Positions 1 through 7,476 of a stretch of DNA of 64,000 bases are shown one piece after another (within the stretch, counting starts at the first letter, position 1; every line of letters starts with the position of its first letter). Below the pieces are notes generated by a model. The model had not been told where the DNA came from and made no database searches. It saw nothing but the letters and a program-made list of their open reading frames with translations. The translations under genes were made by a program, and so were the position numbers. Origin of the DNA: Acidobacteriota bacterium (GTDB lineage: Bacteria; Acidobacteriota; Polarisedimenticolia; J045); the NCBI GenBank assembly GCA_030949985.1, contig JAUZRX010000017.1, positions 163,782 to 227,781 on the forward strand. The letters run 5' to 3'.

Positions 1-956
1 TCGGCGGTGTGGAACTCCCCACGCCCCTGGTGCTGGCTCCCATGGCGGGGATCTGCGATCGCTATTTCCGCCGGATGATCCGCCGGGTCGGCGGGGTGGG
101 CCTGGTGTCGATGGAGTTCATCTCCGCCGAGGCGGTGACCCGGGGGATCCGGCCCATCATCGAGAAGATGGCCTTCAGTGACGCCGAGCGACCTCTGGCG
201 ATCCAGATCTACGGCAGCGATCCCGAGCGCATGGCCGAGTGTGCTGCGGTGGTCGACGCGCTGGGACCGGAGATCTGCGACATCAACATGGGGTGCCCCG
301 CCAACAAGGTGCTCAAGGGCTGTGCCGGGGCGGCCTTGATGGCGGACCTGGGACTCGCCGCACGGATCATCGAAGCCTGCCGGCGCCGCCTGAACCGCCC
401 GCTGACAGTGAAGTTCCGCCTCGGTCTCGGACGTCGGGACGATGAGCCGGGCTACCTGGAGCTGGGCCGGATCTGCGAGGATCTGGGTGTGGCCGCCATC
501 ACCCTCCACGCCCGCACCGCTCGACAGATGTACACCGGGCGGGCCGACTGGAACCATATCCGCCGATTGAAGGAGAGCGTGTCGATTCCCGTCATCGGCA
601 ACGGCGACGTGTTCACCGCCGACGATGCCATGGCCCTGTTCGAGAGCACCGGCTGTGACGGGGTGATGGCGGGACGGGGCGTGCTGCGCGATCCGTGGCT
701 CTTCCGCCGCATCGCCGCCCGCCTCGAGGGAAGCCCCGAACCGGAGGTCAGCCTGGAGGACCGGAAGAGCCTGATGCTCGAGCACTTCCGCTGGGTCGCC
801 CGGGAAGAGCCGCCCCCTGTCGCGCTGCACAAGATGCGCACCTTCGCGGGGCGTTACACCAAGGGACTCGCCGGTGGGCGCGCCCTGCGCGAAAGACTCG
901 GCAAGCTGGCGGATCCGAGCGACTTTCTGGACGCTCTCGAAGAGCACTTCTGCTAG
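1..956 (+). CDS. dusB: tRNA-dihydrouridine synthase, DusB/NifR3 type (5' end outside window)
   Basis: FMN-dependent enzyme that reduces specific uridines in tRNA D-loops to dihydrouridine, in the cytoplasm. The visible 315 residues carry the family landmarks in order: LAPMAG near the start (flavin site), INMGCP with the catalytic cysteine (about residue 96 counted from the GTG at 9), VKFRLG, TLHARTARQ, and IPVIGNGDV followed by GVMAGRG (phosphate grip). The reading frame runs open to base 3 and reads Gly-Gly-Val-Glu-Leu into LAPMAG, whereas DusB proteins usually have about ten residues before this motif. The GTG at 9 is therefore probably an internal valine, and the true start lies upstream of the window. 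The next gene starts 9 bases after the stop, so the two may be co-transcribed. Confidence 0.9.
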   Translation, partial: GGVELPTPLVLAPMAGICDRYFRRMIRRVGGVGLVSMEFISAEAVTRGIRPIIEKMAFSDAERPLAIQIYGSDPERMAECAAVVDALGPEICDINMGCPANKVLKGCAGAALMADLGLAARIIEACRRRLNRPLTVKFRLGLGRRDDEPGYLELGRICEDLGVAAITLHARTARQMYTGRADWNHIRRLKESVSIPVIGNGDVFTADDAMALFESTGCDGVMAGRGVLRDPWLFRRIAARLEGSPEPEVSLEDRKSLMLEHFRWVAREEPPPVALHKMRTFAGRYTKGLAGGRALRERLGKLADPSDFLDALEEHFC

Positions 957-965
957 CATGCCCGC

Positions 966-2030
966 ATGCGCATCGAGGTCCTCAGGCTCGTCCTCGGCCT
1001 GGCGGCCCTGGCGGTCGTCCTGCTGGGAACGGCCAGTGTTCTGGCTCCCTTCGTCACGCCGATCCTGTGGTCCCTGATCCTCGGTTCGGCGACCTGGCCG
1101 GCCTACCGTCGGTTGCGGCGGTATTTCGGCCAGCGGACCAACCTGGCCGCCCTGGTGATGAGCGCGGTGTTGTTGGCCCTGCTGCTGATTCCGGCCTCGT
1201 TGCTCTCGCTGGCCTTGGTGCGCGAACTCGGTCCGGAGGTCGAGCGCGTCGTGGCCTGGGCCTCCGCGGATCGCCCCCAACTGCCTGCCGTGCTGGACCG
1301 GGTTCCCGCCGTGCGTGAGGTGCTCGAGGAGTGGCTGACCGGCCTCGACGACCCGGAGATGCGCAAGTCCCTGCTGCGCCAGGCCACCGGGCAGAGCCAG
1401 CAGTTCTACCAGTTCGGGCGCAACTTGCTGCGCCACCTGGCCGATGTCTTTCTCACCCTCTTCACCCTCTTCTTCGTCTATCGCGACGGCGAGGCTCTCA
1501 CCGGGGAGGTGAGTGTGCTGCTCGACCGCATCGCCTCCGGTCGCGGTCGGACGATCCTCGATGCGGTGCGTGAAACGGTACGGGCCGTGTTCTATGGCTG
1601 GCTGATGACGGCCATGGCCCAGGGGCTGGTGGCCATGCTGGGATACTGGATCGTCGGCATGCGCTCGCCGGTGCTGCTCGGCGTGGCGACCGGATTGGCC
1701 GCGGTGATTCCCTTCGGCGTGGGCCTGGTGTGGATTCCGGCCATCGTCACGCTGCTCCTGCATCGGGCCTGGTGGCAGGCGATCTTTCTGGCCCTGTGGT
1801 CTCTGCTGGTCGTCTCGGTGATCGACAACGTGATCCGGCCGCTGGTGATCTCGGGACCCTCGCGCATCCCCTTCATCCTGGTTTTCTTCGGCGTGCTCGG
1901 TGGGCTGGCCAGTTTCGGTCTGCTGGGGCTGGTGCTCGGGCCGGTCTTCCTGGCGGTGATGCTGGCCCTCTGGCGCCAGGCCCGAGAGGCCCTGGCCGAA
2001 GAAGACCACCGGTTGGCCGATCCGGGTTGA
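966..2030 (+). CDS. AI-2E family transporter-like membrane protein
   Basis: Polytopic inner-membrane protein of 354 residues of the AI-2E/PerM/YdiK family. Members have been linked to export of the AI-2 signal or to Na+/H+ exchange, and the substrate cannot be read from sequence. Several hydrophobic segments are visible: two near the N-terminus (about residues 5-30 and 55-80), a non-membrane stretch around 85-150, then a cluster of hydrophobic helices from about 155 to the end, including the Gly-rich AAVIPFGVGLVW segment and GVLGGLASFGLLGLVLGP near the C-terminus that are typical of the family. Length is normal. It follows dusB by 9 bases. Its stop codon lies inside the -35 box of the tRNA-Gly promoter. 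Confidence 0.85.
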   Translation: MRIEVLRLVLGLAALAVVLLGTASVLAPFVTPILWSLILGSATWPAYRRLRRYFGQRTNLAALVMSAVLLALLLIPASLLSLALVRELGPEVERVVAWASADRPQLPAVLDRVPAVREVLEEWLTGLDDPEMRKSLLRQATGQSQQFYQFGRNLLRHLADVFLTLFTLFFVYRDGEALTGEVSVLLDRIASGRGRTILDAVRETVRAVFYGWLMTAMAQGLVAMLGYWIVGMRSPVLLGVATGLAAVIPFGVGLVWIPAIVTLLLHRAWWQAIFLALWSLLVVSVIDNVIRPLVISGPSRIPFILVFFGVLGGLASFGLLGLVLGPVFLAVMLALWRQAREALAEEDHRLADPG

Positions 2031-2055
2031 CGCTCTCCGAAGCGGGGGCTAGAAT
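2027..2055 (+). promoter_or_regulatory. sigma-70-type promoter for tRNA-Gly
   Basis: TTGACG at 2027-2032, a 17-base spacer and TAGAAT at 2050-2055, which is close to the housekeeping consensus. Transcription would start near 2062, about 55 bases before the tRNA. The -35 box overlaps the stop codon of the preceding membrane-protein gene. It is inferred from sequence only. Confidence 0.65.
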
Positions 2056-2117
2056 CCCGCTTCTTCCTGGCTCGCCGGGAAGGCCGCGGGTCCGCTTCCC
2101 GGCGGAAATCGCAACGA

Positions 2118-2193
<76 letters not shown>

Positions 2194-2211
2194 GTCGCCC
2201 TGGAGACGCTC

Positions 2212-2976
2212 TTGTCCTCCACTGCCGGCCCCACCCCCCAGCGCAGGCGTGCCGTGATCACCGGCGCGGGCAGCGGTATCGGGCGTGCGACCGCCCTGGC
2301 CCTGGCCGAGGGGTGGGACCTGCTGCTGACCGGCAGGCGTCCGCAACCCCTCGAGGAGACCGCCGCTGCCTGCCGCGGGCGGGGCGCCGCCTGCCGGGTG
2401 GTCGCCGCCGATCTCGCCGACCCCGCGCAGGTCGATGGCCTCGCGGGTACCGTGGCCGAGATCTGGGATGGACTCGAGCTGCTGGTGAACAACGCCGGCC
2501 TGGCGCACCGCGGCGATCTGGAGCGGACCGACCTCGGCGCCTGGGAGCGGCTGGTGGCGGTGAACCTGACCGCACCCTTCCTGCTTTCGAAGGCCCTGCT
2601 CTCCCGGCTTCGTCGGGGCGCCGCACCCGCGGTGATTCACGTGGCCAGCACCCTGGCCCTGGTGGGCCGCAGGGAGGGTATCGCCTACTGCGCCACGAAG
2701 GCCGGGCTTTTGGGGTTGACCCGGGCGATGGCCCTCGACCTGGCTTCCGAGGGAATCCGGGTCAACGCAGTCTGCCCGGGGCTGACCCGCACGCCGATGG
2801 TGGAAGGCGACCCTGCGCGTCTCGAGCGCCTGGCCGCCGACAACCCTTCCGGCCGCATCGCCGAGCCGGGGGAGGTCGCGGCCATCATCGCCCTGCTCGC
2901 CGATCCTCGGGCGTCTTTCGTCACCGGCAGCGTCCTGACCGTCGACGGCGGTCAACTGGCGGGATTCTCCGACTGA
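2212..2976 (+). CDS. SDR-family oxidoreductase (FabG-like)
   Basis: Classical short-chain dehydrogenase/reductase of 254 residues using NAD(P)H. It has TGAGSGIG for cofactor binding near residues 19-26, NNAG in the middle, and the catalytic triad Ser146, Tyr159 and Lys163 (YCATK). AVCPGLTRTPM follows, typical of FabG-like reductases, and the C-terminus reads SVLTVDGGQ. The substrate is unknown; 3-oxoacyl-ACP or a small keto compound is possible. I chose the TTG at 2212 because GGAG lies 8 bases upstream. Longer in-frame starts would lie inside the tRNA gene. It lies just behind tRNA-Gly and shares its promoter unless another exists within the tRNA. Confidence 0.85.
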   Translation: MSSTAGPTPQRRRAVITGAGSGIGRATALALAEGWDLLLTGRRPQPLEETAAACRGRGAACRVVAADLADPAQVDGLAGTVAEIWDGLELLVNNAGLAHRGDLERTDLGAWERLVAVNLTAPFLLSKALLSRLRRGAAPAVIHVASTLALVGRREGIAYCATKAGLLGLTRAMALDLASEGIRVNAVCPGLTRTPMVEGDPARLERLAADNPSGRIAEPGEVAAIIALLADPRASFVTGSVLTVDGGQLAGFSD

Positions 2977-3161
2977 CCCGGGTGACGCGCAGCGTGACGG
3001 CGGCAGGCCCCGGGCCGTCGCCGGCGGGTGCGCGTAAGGGCCTTCTGCCCCGGGGGCGCTCCCGCTCGCGATCATCCACCTGGGTTCGGACTTTTCCCAT
3101 GGCTTCGCTTCCTGCCTCACCGTAGACTTCGAGTGTTGGTGGGCAGGAGGCTGGAGATTCG

Positions 3162-3551
3162 ATGGAGGGGCATACCCGTTCGCCGTGGCGCTTGTTGATC
3201 GTCGACGATGACGAAGGCGTGCGCGAGGGCCTGGCCAAGGCTCTGGCCAGGCACGGCGGCTACGAGGTGGCGACGGCTGCCGATGGCTTCGAAGCCGGCT
3301 ATCGTTTCGCGGCGATCCGGCCCCACCTGGTGATCCTCGACATCGTGATGCCCGGTATGGGGGGCTTCGACGTCTGCCAGCGGCTGCGGGAGCTGGCCGG
3401 AGAAGGCGAGATCAAGATCATCGTTCTCACCGGCTACCCGGGAAACAGCAGCGGTGAGCGCTCCCTGGTTTCCGGAGCGGACCTGTTCCTGACCAAGCCC
3501 CAGGACATCCACTCTCTGGTGATGCACATCGACGACCTGCTCGGAGAGTAG
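3162..3551 (+). CDS. Stand-alone response regulator receiver protein
   Basis: CheY-like protein of 129 residues that is only a receiver domain. The acidic pocket is in LLIVDDDEG, the phosphoacceptor is Asp60 in VILDIVMPGMGG, the switch Thr is in VLTGYPG, and the conserved Lys is Lys112 in FLTKP. There is no output domain, so it must act through a partner protein. It starts with ATG after a GGAGG-like ribosome site. The histidine kinase gene begins 4 bases after its stop, so the two are almost certainly co-expressed and form a cognate pair. The molybdopterin-like gene that follows is in the same tight run. Confidence 0.9.
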   Translation: MEGHTRSPWRLLIVDDDEGVREGLAKALARHGGYEVATAADGFEAGYRFAAIRPHLVILDIVMPGMGGFDVCQRLRELAGEGEIKIIVLTGYPGNSSGERSLVSGADLFLTKPQDIHSLVMHIDDLLGE

Positions 3552-3555
3552 GGGC

Positions 3556-5055
3556 ATGACGCGCCGGAAAGTACCGCCTCGCGCCCCTCGAGCCGCATCG
3601 GAGATTCCGGCACCGCCGCGACCCTGGGAGCGAGAGACGGCACGCCTGGCGGAGTCCTTCGGCAGGGGGTTCGCCCTGCTGGATCTGGCGGGGCGGATGC
3701 TGCTGGTCAACCGTCGCCTGCTGCAGCGGACCGGGCTGGACACCTCCCGTCTCGCCCTGGTGGCCCTCCTCGAGGCACTGGAGACGGAACCTTCGGTCCG
3801 GCAGGAGATTCTCGATCGCCTGCGGGAGATTTCCCGCGCCGGCGGCGGCTTCGAGCGGGAGCTGGGCGCCGCACGCGGGGCCGGCCGAACTTCGAGTCTG
3901 CTGCGGGCCGTGCGCCACGAAGGCGCGGCGGGGGAGCCCTCGCGGATCGTTCTCGAGTTCGATTTCGATGGGAACGCGGGGGGGCCTCTCGGCGCGGAAC
4001 TGCGCCGCCGGCGCTCACGGACCCTCACCGGCCACCTGGCGGGAGGCCCGGATCTCCAGTTGGTGCTGGACGATGCGGGCCGGATCCTCGTCGTCGGAGG
4101 CGCCCTCGAGCGGCTGACGGGTTACGGGCGGGAGGAGGTCCTCGCCCGGCCGGCGCTGCGTTTCCTCACCCGGCGCAGCCTGGCCCCGGTGCGGCAGAGC
4201 CTGGGGCGGCTGAGGGACTCGGGAGGGGCGGAGACTCTCGAAGTGGAAATTCGGCGCCGCTCGGGCCGTCCCCTGCCGATGGCGGTCCAACTGCTGGTCT
4301 CGCCTCTCGAGCCCGGTCGGGTTTTCGTCTCCGCCCGGGACCTGGCTTCGAGGGAGATGCTCGTCCGGCAGCTGCGACTGACCGATCGCCTGGCGGCCAC
4401 GGGCCGGCTGGCGGCGGGAGTCGCCCACGAGATCAACAACCCCCTGCAGGCGGTACTGATGCACCTCTCCCTGGTCGAGTCCTCCCTCGGAGACGACTTC
4501 GACCAGCAGGATTCCTGGCGCCGGCTGAAAGAGGGGATCGGGCGCATCCGGGAGATCGTCGCCGATCTTCTCGACCTGCACCGTGGTCGGGACCATGGCA
4601 CGGGTCCGGTGGCGGTCAACCGCATCGTCGAGGAGGTGCTCGGCCTGTGCCGGGCGCGGTTCCGACAGCGGGAGCTGCGCTCCACCGTCATCCTGGCCGA
4701 GAGTGGTCCCACCGTGCGGGTGCCGGCGCGCCATCTCTACCAGATCGTTCTGAACCTGGTGCTCAATGCCCTCGATGTGCTCGGGCGAAGAGGCCGGCTG
4801 GGCGTCACGACGCGCCTGCTGGCTGCTCGCGGGGAGGTGGAAATCGTCGTGGCCGACGCCGGCCCCGGGATTCCCGACAAGGTCCTGCCTCACATCTTCG
4901 ATCCTTTCCGCTCCGCCGAAAGAAGCCCGGGCACGGGGCTCGGGCTCTTCGTGACTTGGGGCCTGGTGCGGGAATACGGGGGCCGGGTGCGGGTGGATAC
5001 GTCTTCCCGGGGCGGAACTCGTTTCCATGTCTTTTTCCCGGTGGCGTCGTCGTGA
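3556..5055 (+). CDS. PAS-containing sensor histidine kinase
   Basis: Soluble-looking sensor kinase of 499 residues with no clear transmembrane helix. Two PAS-like regions occupy roughly residues 30-140 and 160-275. A HisKA dimerisation domain follows, with the phosphoacceptor His291 in AAGVAHEINNPL. The ATPase domain has an N box (Asn400 and Asn404 in LNLVLNAL), a G1 box (DAGPGIP), HIFDPF and the GTGLGL loop. The NtrB-like H-box with NPL suggests the family that often partners NtrC-type regulators, but the adjacent regulator here is a lone receiver. The stop codon overlaps the ATG of the next gene by one base (TGATG), indicating translational coupling to the molybdopterin-like protein. Confidence 0.92.
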   Translation: MTRRKVPPRAPRAASEIPAPPRPWERETARLAESFGRGFALLDLAGRMLLVNRRLLQRTGLDTSRLALVALLEALETEPSVRQEILDRLREISRAGGGFERELGAARGAGRTSSLLRAVRHEGAAGEPSRIVLEFDFDGNAGGPLGAELRRRRSRTLTGHLAGGPDLQLVLDDAGRILVVGGALERLTGYGREEVLARPALRFLTRRSLAPVRQSLGRLRDSGGAETLEVEIRRRSGRPLPMAVQLLVSPLEPGRVFVSARDLASREMLVRQLRLTDRLAATGRLAAGVAHEINNPLQAVLMHLSLVESSLGDDFDQQDSWRRLKEGIGRIREIVADLLDLHRGRDHGTGPVAVNRIVEEVLGLCRARFRQRELRSTVILAESGPTVRVPARHLYQIVLNLVLNALDVLGRRGRLGVTTRLLAARGEVEIVVADAGPGIPDKVLPHIFDPFRSAERSPGTGLGLFVTWGLVREYGGRVRVDTSSRGGTRFHVFFPVASS

Positions 5056-6872
5056 TGCGCCCGCCGACGGCCGCGGCCCTTCGTTCCGTCGAAGTGTCCG
5101 CCTCGTCCCACTGCCCGCGCGAATGCCGGCTCCGGGCGGTGGTGGAAGCCGACCGGCTGATCGGCCTCGAAGCCGAGGAAGGGGCCGCGCCCTGTCCGCG
5201 CTGCCTGGACAGCGCGCGGGCGCTGGAAGAGAGGAGGCTTTCGACCCCGCTCCGGCCCCGGGCCGCCCGTCGCCTGAGGGACGCCTCCCACGACCTGGTC
5301 CCGATTCCCTGGAGCGAATCCCTCGATCGCCTGGCCCGCGCCTTTGCCCAGGTGGGCCGGGGTGAGCGGCGCCTGGTGTGGATTCATGCCGCCGACCGTC
5401 CCCGCCTGTCGGCGGCCTATGCCTTTCGCGTCGGTGCGCTGGCCGGTGACGTGGTGCACCTGCATCACGAAACCGACACCCAGGCCCTGGCGCTCCTGGC
5501 CGGGGATCTGGTGCCCCGGCCGATGCGCCTGGACGCAGCCGCCGGCCTCGACGGCCGAGTCGTCGCCTGGGGGATCGATCCCCTGCGGTCACCGGCGATC
5601 TTCCGCCGGCCCCTGATGCGGGGAGAGGGCTCGCTGGTGCTGGTCGTCGATCCCCGGCGTTCGTCCTCGGCGCGGCGGGCCGGAAGTCACCTGGCGCTCC
5701 GTCCCGGGACGGATGGCGCCCTGGCCCTGGGGCTGGCGGCGGGCCTGGCCGAGCGGGCCGGGCGGAACGATGCGCGGCTGGCCGGGTGGTCGACGGCCCG
5801 GGCGGCCGAAATCTGCCGGATGGACAGGAGCGTCCTCGACGCGGCGGTGGCGACTCTCGCCGGGGGCCGGGCGACCCTGCTGGTGGGGGCCGGCCTGTTG
5901 GGTTCGGGCGATCCCCGCCATGCTCTCGAAGCTCTGGTGGTGCTCGCCGAGACGGCCGGTCTGCGGCTGCTGTCACCCCGGCGCTTGCGTCCTCCGGCGC
6001 GGGATGTGCCGGCGCCCGATCCCCGGGGATCGGTGGAGGAGGTCTCTTCCGGCCGACTCAAGGACTTCCTGGCTTCCACCGATCCCGCGACCGACGTGGT
6101 GATCGTCGAGGGGGGGGATCCCCTGGAAAGCTGGGGCGGGGGACCGCTGCTCGAGGGTTACCTGCGCCGCGCGCGCTTCGTGGTGGTGCTTGCCGCTCAT
6201 CGCAGCCCGGTCTGCCAGCACGCCGACCTGGTGCTTCCCGTGGTGAGTTTCCTCGAGCACGGCGACCTGGAAGCCCGGCACTGGGGGCGAGTCCACCGCT
6301 GGGGGCAGGCCGCGTTGCCGCCCGCCGGGGAGAGCTACTCGCGGCAGCGGATCTGGGCCGCTGTCGCCCGGCGCCTGCAGTGGCCCGGACAGTGGCTGTC
6401 CGCTTCTCTCGAGCAACTCGCCGAGCAAATGACGACCATCGTCGATCCCGCGGCTCCGGTGGCGGTGCCCACGGCTGCGCCGATCTACCGCGAGACGGGG
6501 GAAGGGCCTCTCGCCACGCCCCGGCTCCACCGGGCCCTGCCGCTGCATCTGGTGCTCTGCACCGATCCCGAGGACGGCTCCGGCGTCGCCCCCGGTACGC
6601 GCCGCGTCCTGCTGGCGACGGAAGACGCCCGCCTGCGAGGTATCGAGGAGGGGGACCAGGTGGTCGTGTACAACGAGCGGGGAAAGGTCGAGGGCCGGGC
6701 CGTCATCGACCCCGACCAGCCCTGTGGGGTGGTGGTGCTGGCCTGGTGGGAGCGGGGGGTGGTCGGCGACGCTCCGGCCGTGTTGCTGGACCCGGCCGTG
6801 GGGCGTGGGCCCTGCCTGGTCGAGGTCGACGCTCCCGCCCGAAAGGGCGAGCCGTCCCGCACCACGCCGTGA
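5055..6872 (+). CDS. Divergent molybdopterin-oxidoreductase-like (MopB) protein
   Basis: A 605-residue member of the MopB fold that includes formate dehydrogenase, NasA and NuoG. Recognisable parts are a cofactor-binding middle region (WGIDPL, VVDPRRSSSARRA, LRPGTDGALALGLA), the HADLVLPVVSFLEHGDLE segment near residue 400, and a C-terminal beta-barrel domain (residues about 510-590). The N-terminal Fe-S site is degenerate: Cys20-X3-Cys24 match the second and third ligands, the usual first Cys is Ser17, and the fourth falls at Cys50 (with an extra Cys47). The conserved Lys-Gly after it is replaced by Leu-Asp. I see no obvious Mo-coordinating Cys/Sec. It may therefore be a structural or sensing relative like NuoG. 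It overlaps the kinase gene by one base and has no redox partner gene beside it. Confidence 0.7.
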   Translation: MRPPTAAALRSVEVSASSHCPRECRLRAVVEADRLIGLEAEEGAAPCPRCLDSARALEERRLSTPLRPRAARRLRDASHDLVPIPWSESLDRLARAFAQVGRGERRLVWIHAADRPRLSAAYAFRVGALAGDVVHLHHETDTQALALLAGDLVPRPMRLDAAAGLDGRVVAWGIDPLRSPAIFRRPLMRGEGSLVLVVDPRRSSSARRAGSHLALRPGTDGALALGLAAGLAERAGRNDARLAGWSTARAAEICRMDRSVLDAAVATLAGGRATLLVGAGLLGSGDPRHALEALVVLAETAGLRLLSPRRLRPPARDVPAPDPRGSVEEVSSGRLKDFLASTDPATDVVIVEGGDPLESWGGGPLLEGYLRRARFVVVLAAHRSPVCQHADLVLPVVSFLEHGDLEARHWGRVHRWGQAALPPAGESYSRQRIWAAVARRLQWPGQWLSASLEQLAEQMTTIVDPAAPVAVPTAAPIYRETGEGPLATPRLHRALPLHLVLCTDPEDGSGVAPGTRRVLLATEDARLRGIEEGDQVVVYNERGKVEGRAVIDPDQPCGVVVLAWWERGVVGDAPAVLLDPAVGRGPCLVEVDAPARKGEPSRTTP

Positions 6873-6937
6873 GGCCTGGCGCGGTGGATGCCGGTGCCGG
6901 TCTATCTCCTAGAGTCCGATGGATTTCCACCGCCGGA

Positions 6938-6951
6938 TCCACAGCTGTGGA
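6938..6951. repeat. 14-base perfect palindrome
   Basis: TCCACAGCTGTGGA is fully self-complementary. Its right half runs into TGTGGAAAA, whose complement resembles a DnaA box (TTTTCCACA). A binding site for a dimeric protein is possible, but only one such box is seen and no function is assigned. Confidence 0.45.
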
Positions 6952-7078
6952 AAACCGCCCGCAGCTTCCCGGGGCGCTGTCCGGCGCGCCCGGGATTGCC
7001 TTAATGTACTGAAAACGCGGGACTCATGGCATTCACGAGGCGTTAAGGTCTGCCCGGGCTGCCAGCGCGGCAGGCTGG

Positions 7079-7102
7079 CCTGGCCGACAGGGCCGGGGTT
7101 TT
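7079..7102 (+). terminator. Possible intrinsic terminator of the kinase-MopB operon
   Basis: A seven-pair stem (7079-7085 with 7091-7097, one T-G pair) with a five-base loop is followed by a G and TTTT. It lies about 200 bases after the MopB-like stop codon and just before a new strong promoter. The T run is short. Confidence 0.45.
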
Positions 7103-7144
7103 GGAGGGGGAGGCCGCGAAGCGGAGAAAACTTGAACCTTTTCG

Positions 7145-7173
7145 TTGACAAGTCCATTAATAACAGATAAGCT
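7145..7173 (+). promoter_or_regulatory. Strong sigma-70-type promoter for leader RNA/EF-G paralog
   Basis: A perfect TTGACA at 7145-7150, a 17-base AT-rich spacer and TAAGCT at 7168-7173 keep the key T, A and T positions of a -10 box. The local AT-richness is striking in such GC-rich DNA. The start would be near 7180, about 300 bases ahead of the EF-G-like start codon. Confidence 0.65.
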
Positions 7174-7179
7174 TCAGCC

Positions 7180-7367
7180 CGAAATCGGAGCCAAGGACCA
7201 TCCTCGACAGGGTGGATCCCGGAGGGCTCACGCCGAAGCCAGGGTTCGGGAAACCGCAGCGGGTCTTCGAACAACGGGTGGGGAACGACCCGGCGGACCG
7301 GCCCCGGCACTTGCCCTCCTTTCCGAGTCGGTCATCCCCCGCGGCACCCGTCGCGGGGGATGTCTTT
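7180..7367 (+). ncRNA. Candidate structured RNA / attenuated leader
   Basis: The predicted transcript of about 185 bases runs from a strong promoter to an intrinsic terminator and contains no good reading frame. By hand I can fold three hairpins: 7198-7203 with 7210-7215 (extended by 7195-7197 with 7217-7219); 7218-7223 with 7245-7250, enclosing 7225-7228 with 7237-7240; and 7254-7257 plus 7261-7265 with 7287-7291 plus 7293-7296. A competing long-range helix pairs 7221-7227 with 7313-7319 (seven perfect pairs), so two folds are possible. It could be a free small RNA or a cis leader controlling the EF-G paralog. The size resembles 6S RNA, but I do not recognise the 6S, tmRNA, SRP or RNase P signatures. 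Confidence 0.45.
7334..7367 (+). terminator. Intrinsic terminator between leader RNA and EF-G paralog
   Basis: A perfect ten-pair stem, ATCCCCCGCG (7334-7343) with 7352-7361, and an eight-base loop, followed by GTCTTTTG. It sits between a strong promoter and the EF-G-like start with no second obvious promoter, so it would either end a separate RNA or attenuate the gene. Confidence 0.7.
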
Positions 7368-7476
7368 TGGGCGCTGAGACTGCCCGGTCCGGCGTTTTGA
7401 CGGCGCTGGGAGGGCCTGCTAACGTCGGCTCCGCTGTTGCCGTCATCCGCGCCCGCGGGCGCTCCGGGAAACCCTG

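Larger units (their letters stand above)
6873..7144 (+). other. Non-coding stretch between MopB-like gene and RNA leader
   Basis: No convincing gene is present. It holds a 14-base perfect palindrome (6938-6951) and a GC-rich hairpin with a short T run (7079-7102), probably the end of the regulator-kinase-MopB transcript. Together with the promoter and RNA downstream it makes up the only gap of more than 300 bases in the window (6873-7476). Confidence 0.6.

Noticed and set aside
6901..7180. Replication origin
   Set aside because: Only one DnaA-like box is present and dnaA/dnaN are not nearby.
7180..7367. 6S RNA, tmRNA, SRP RNA or RNase P assignment for the leader RNA
   Set aside because: Size fits 6S, but the fold by hand is a chain of hairpins rather than one long bulged helix, and none of the conserved signatures of the other RNAs is seen.
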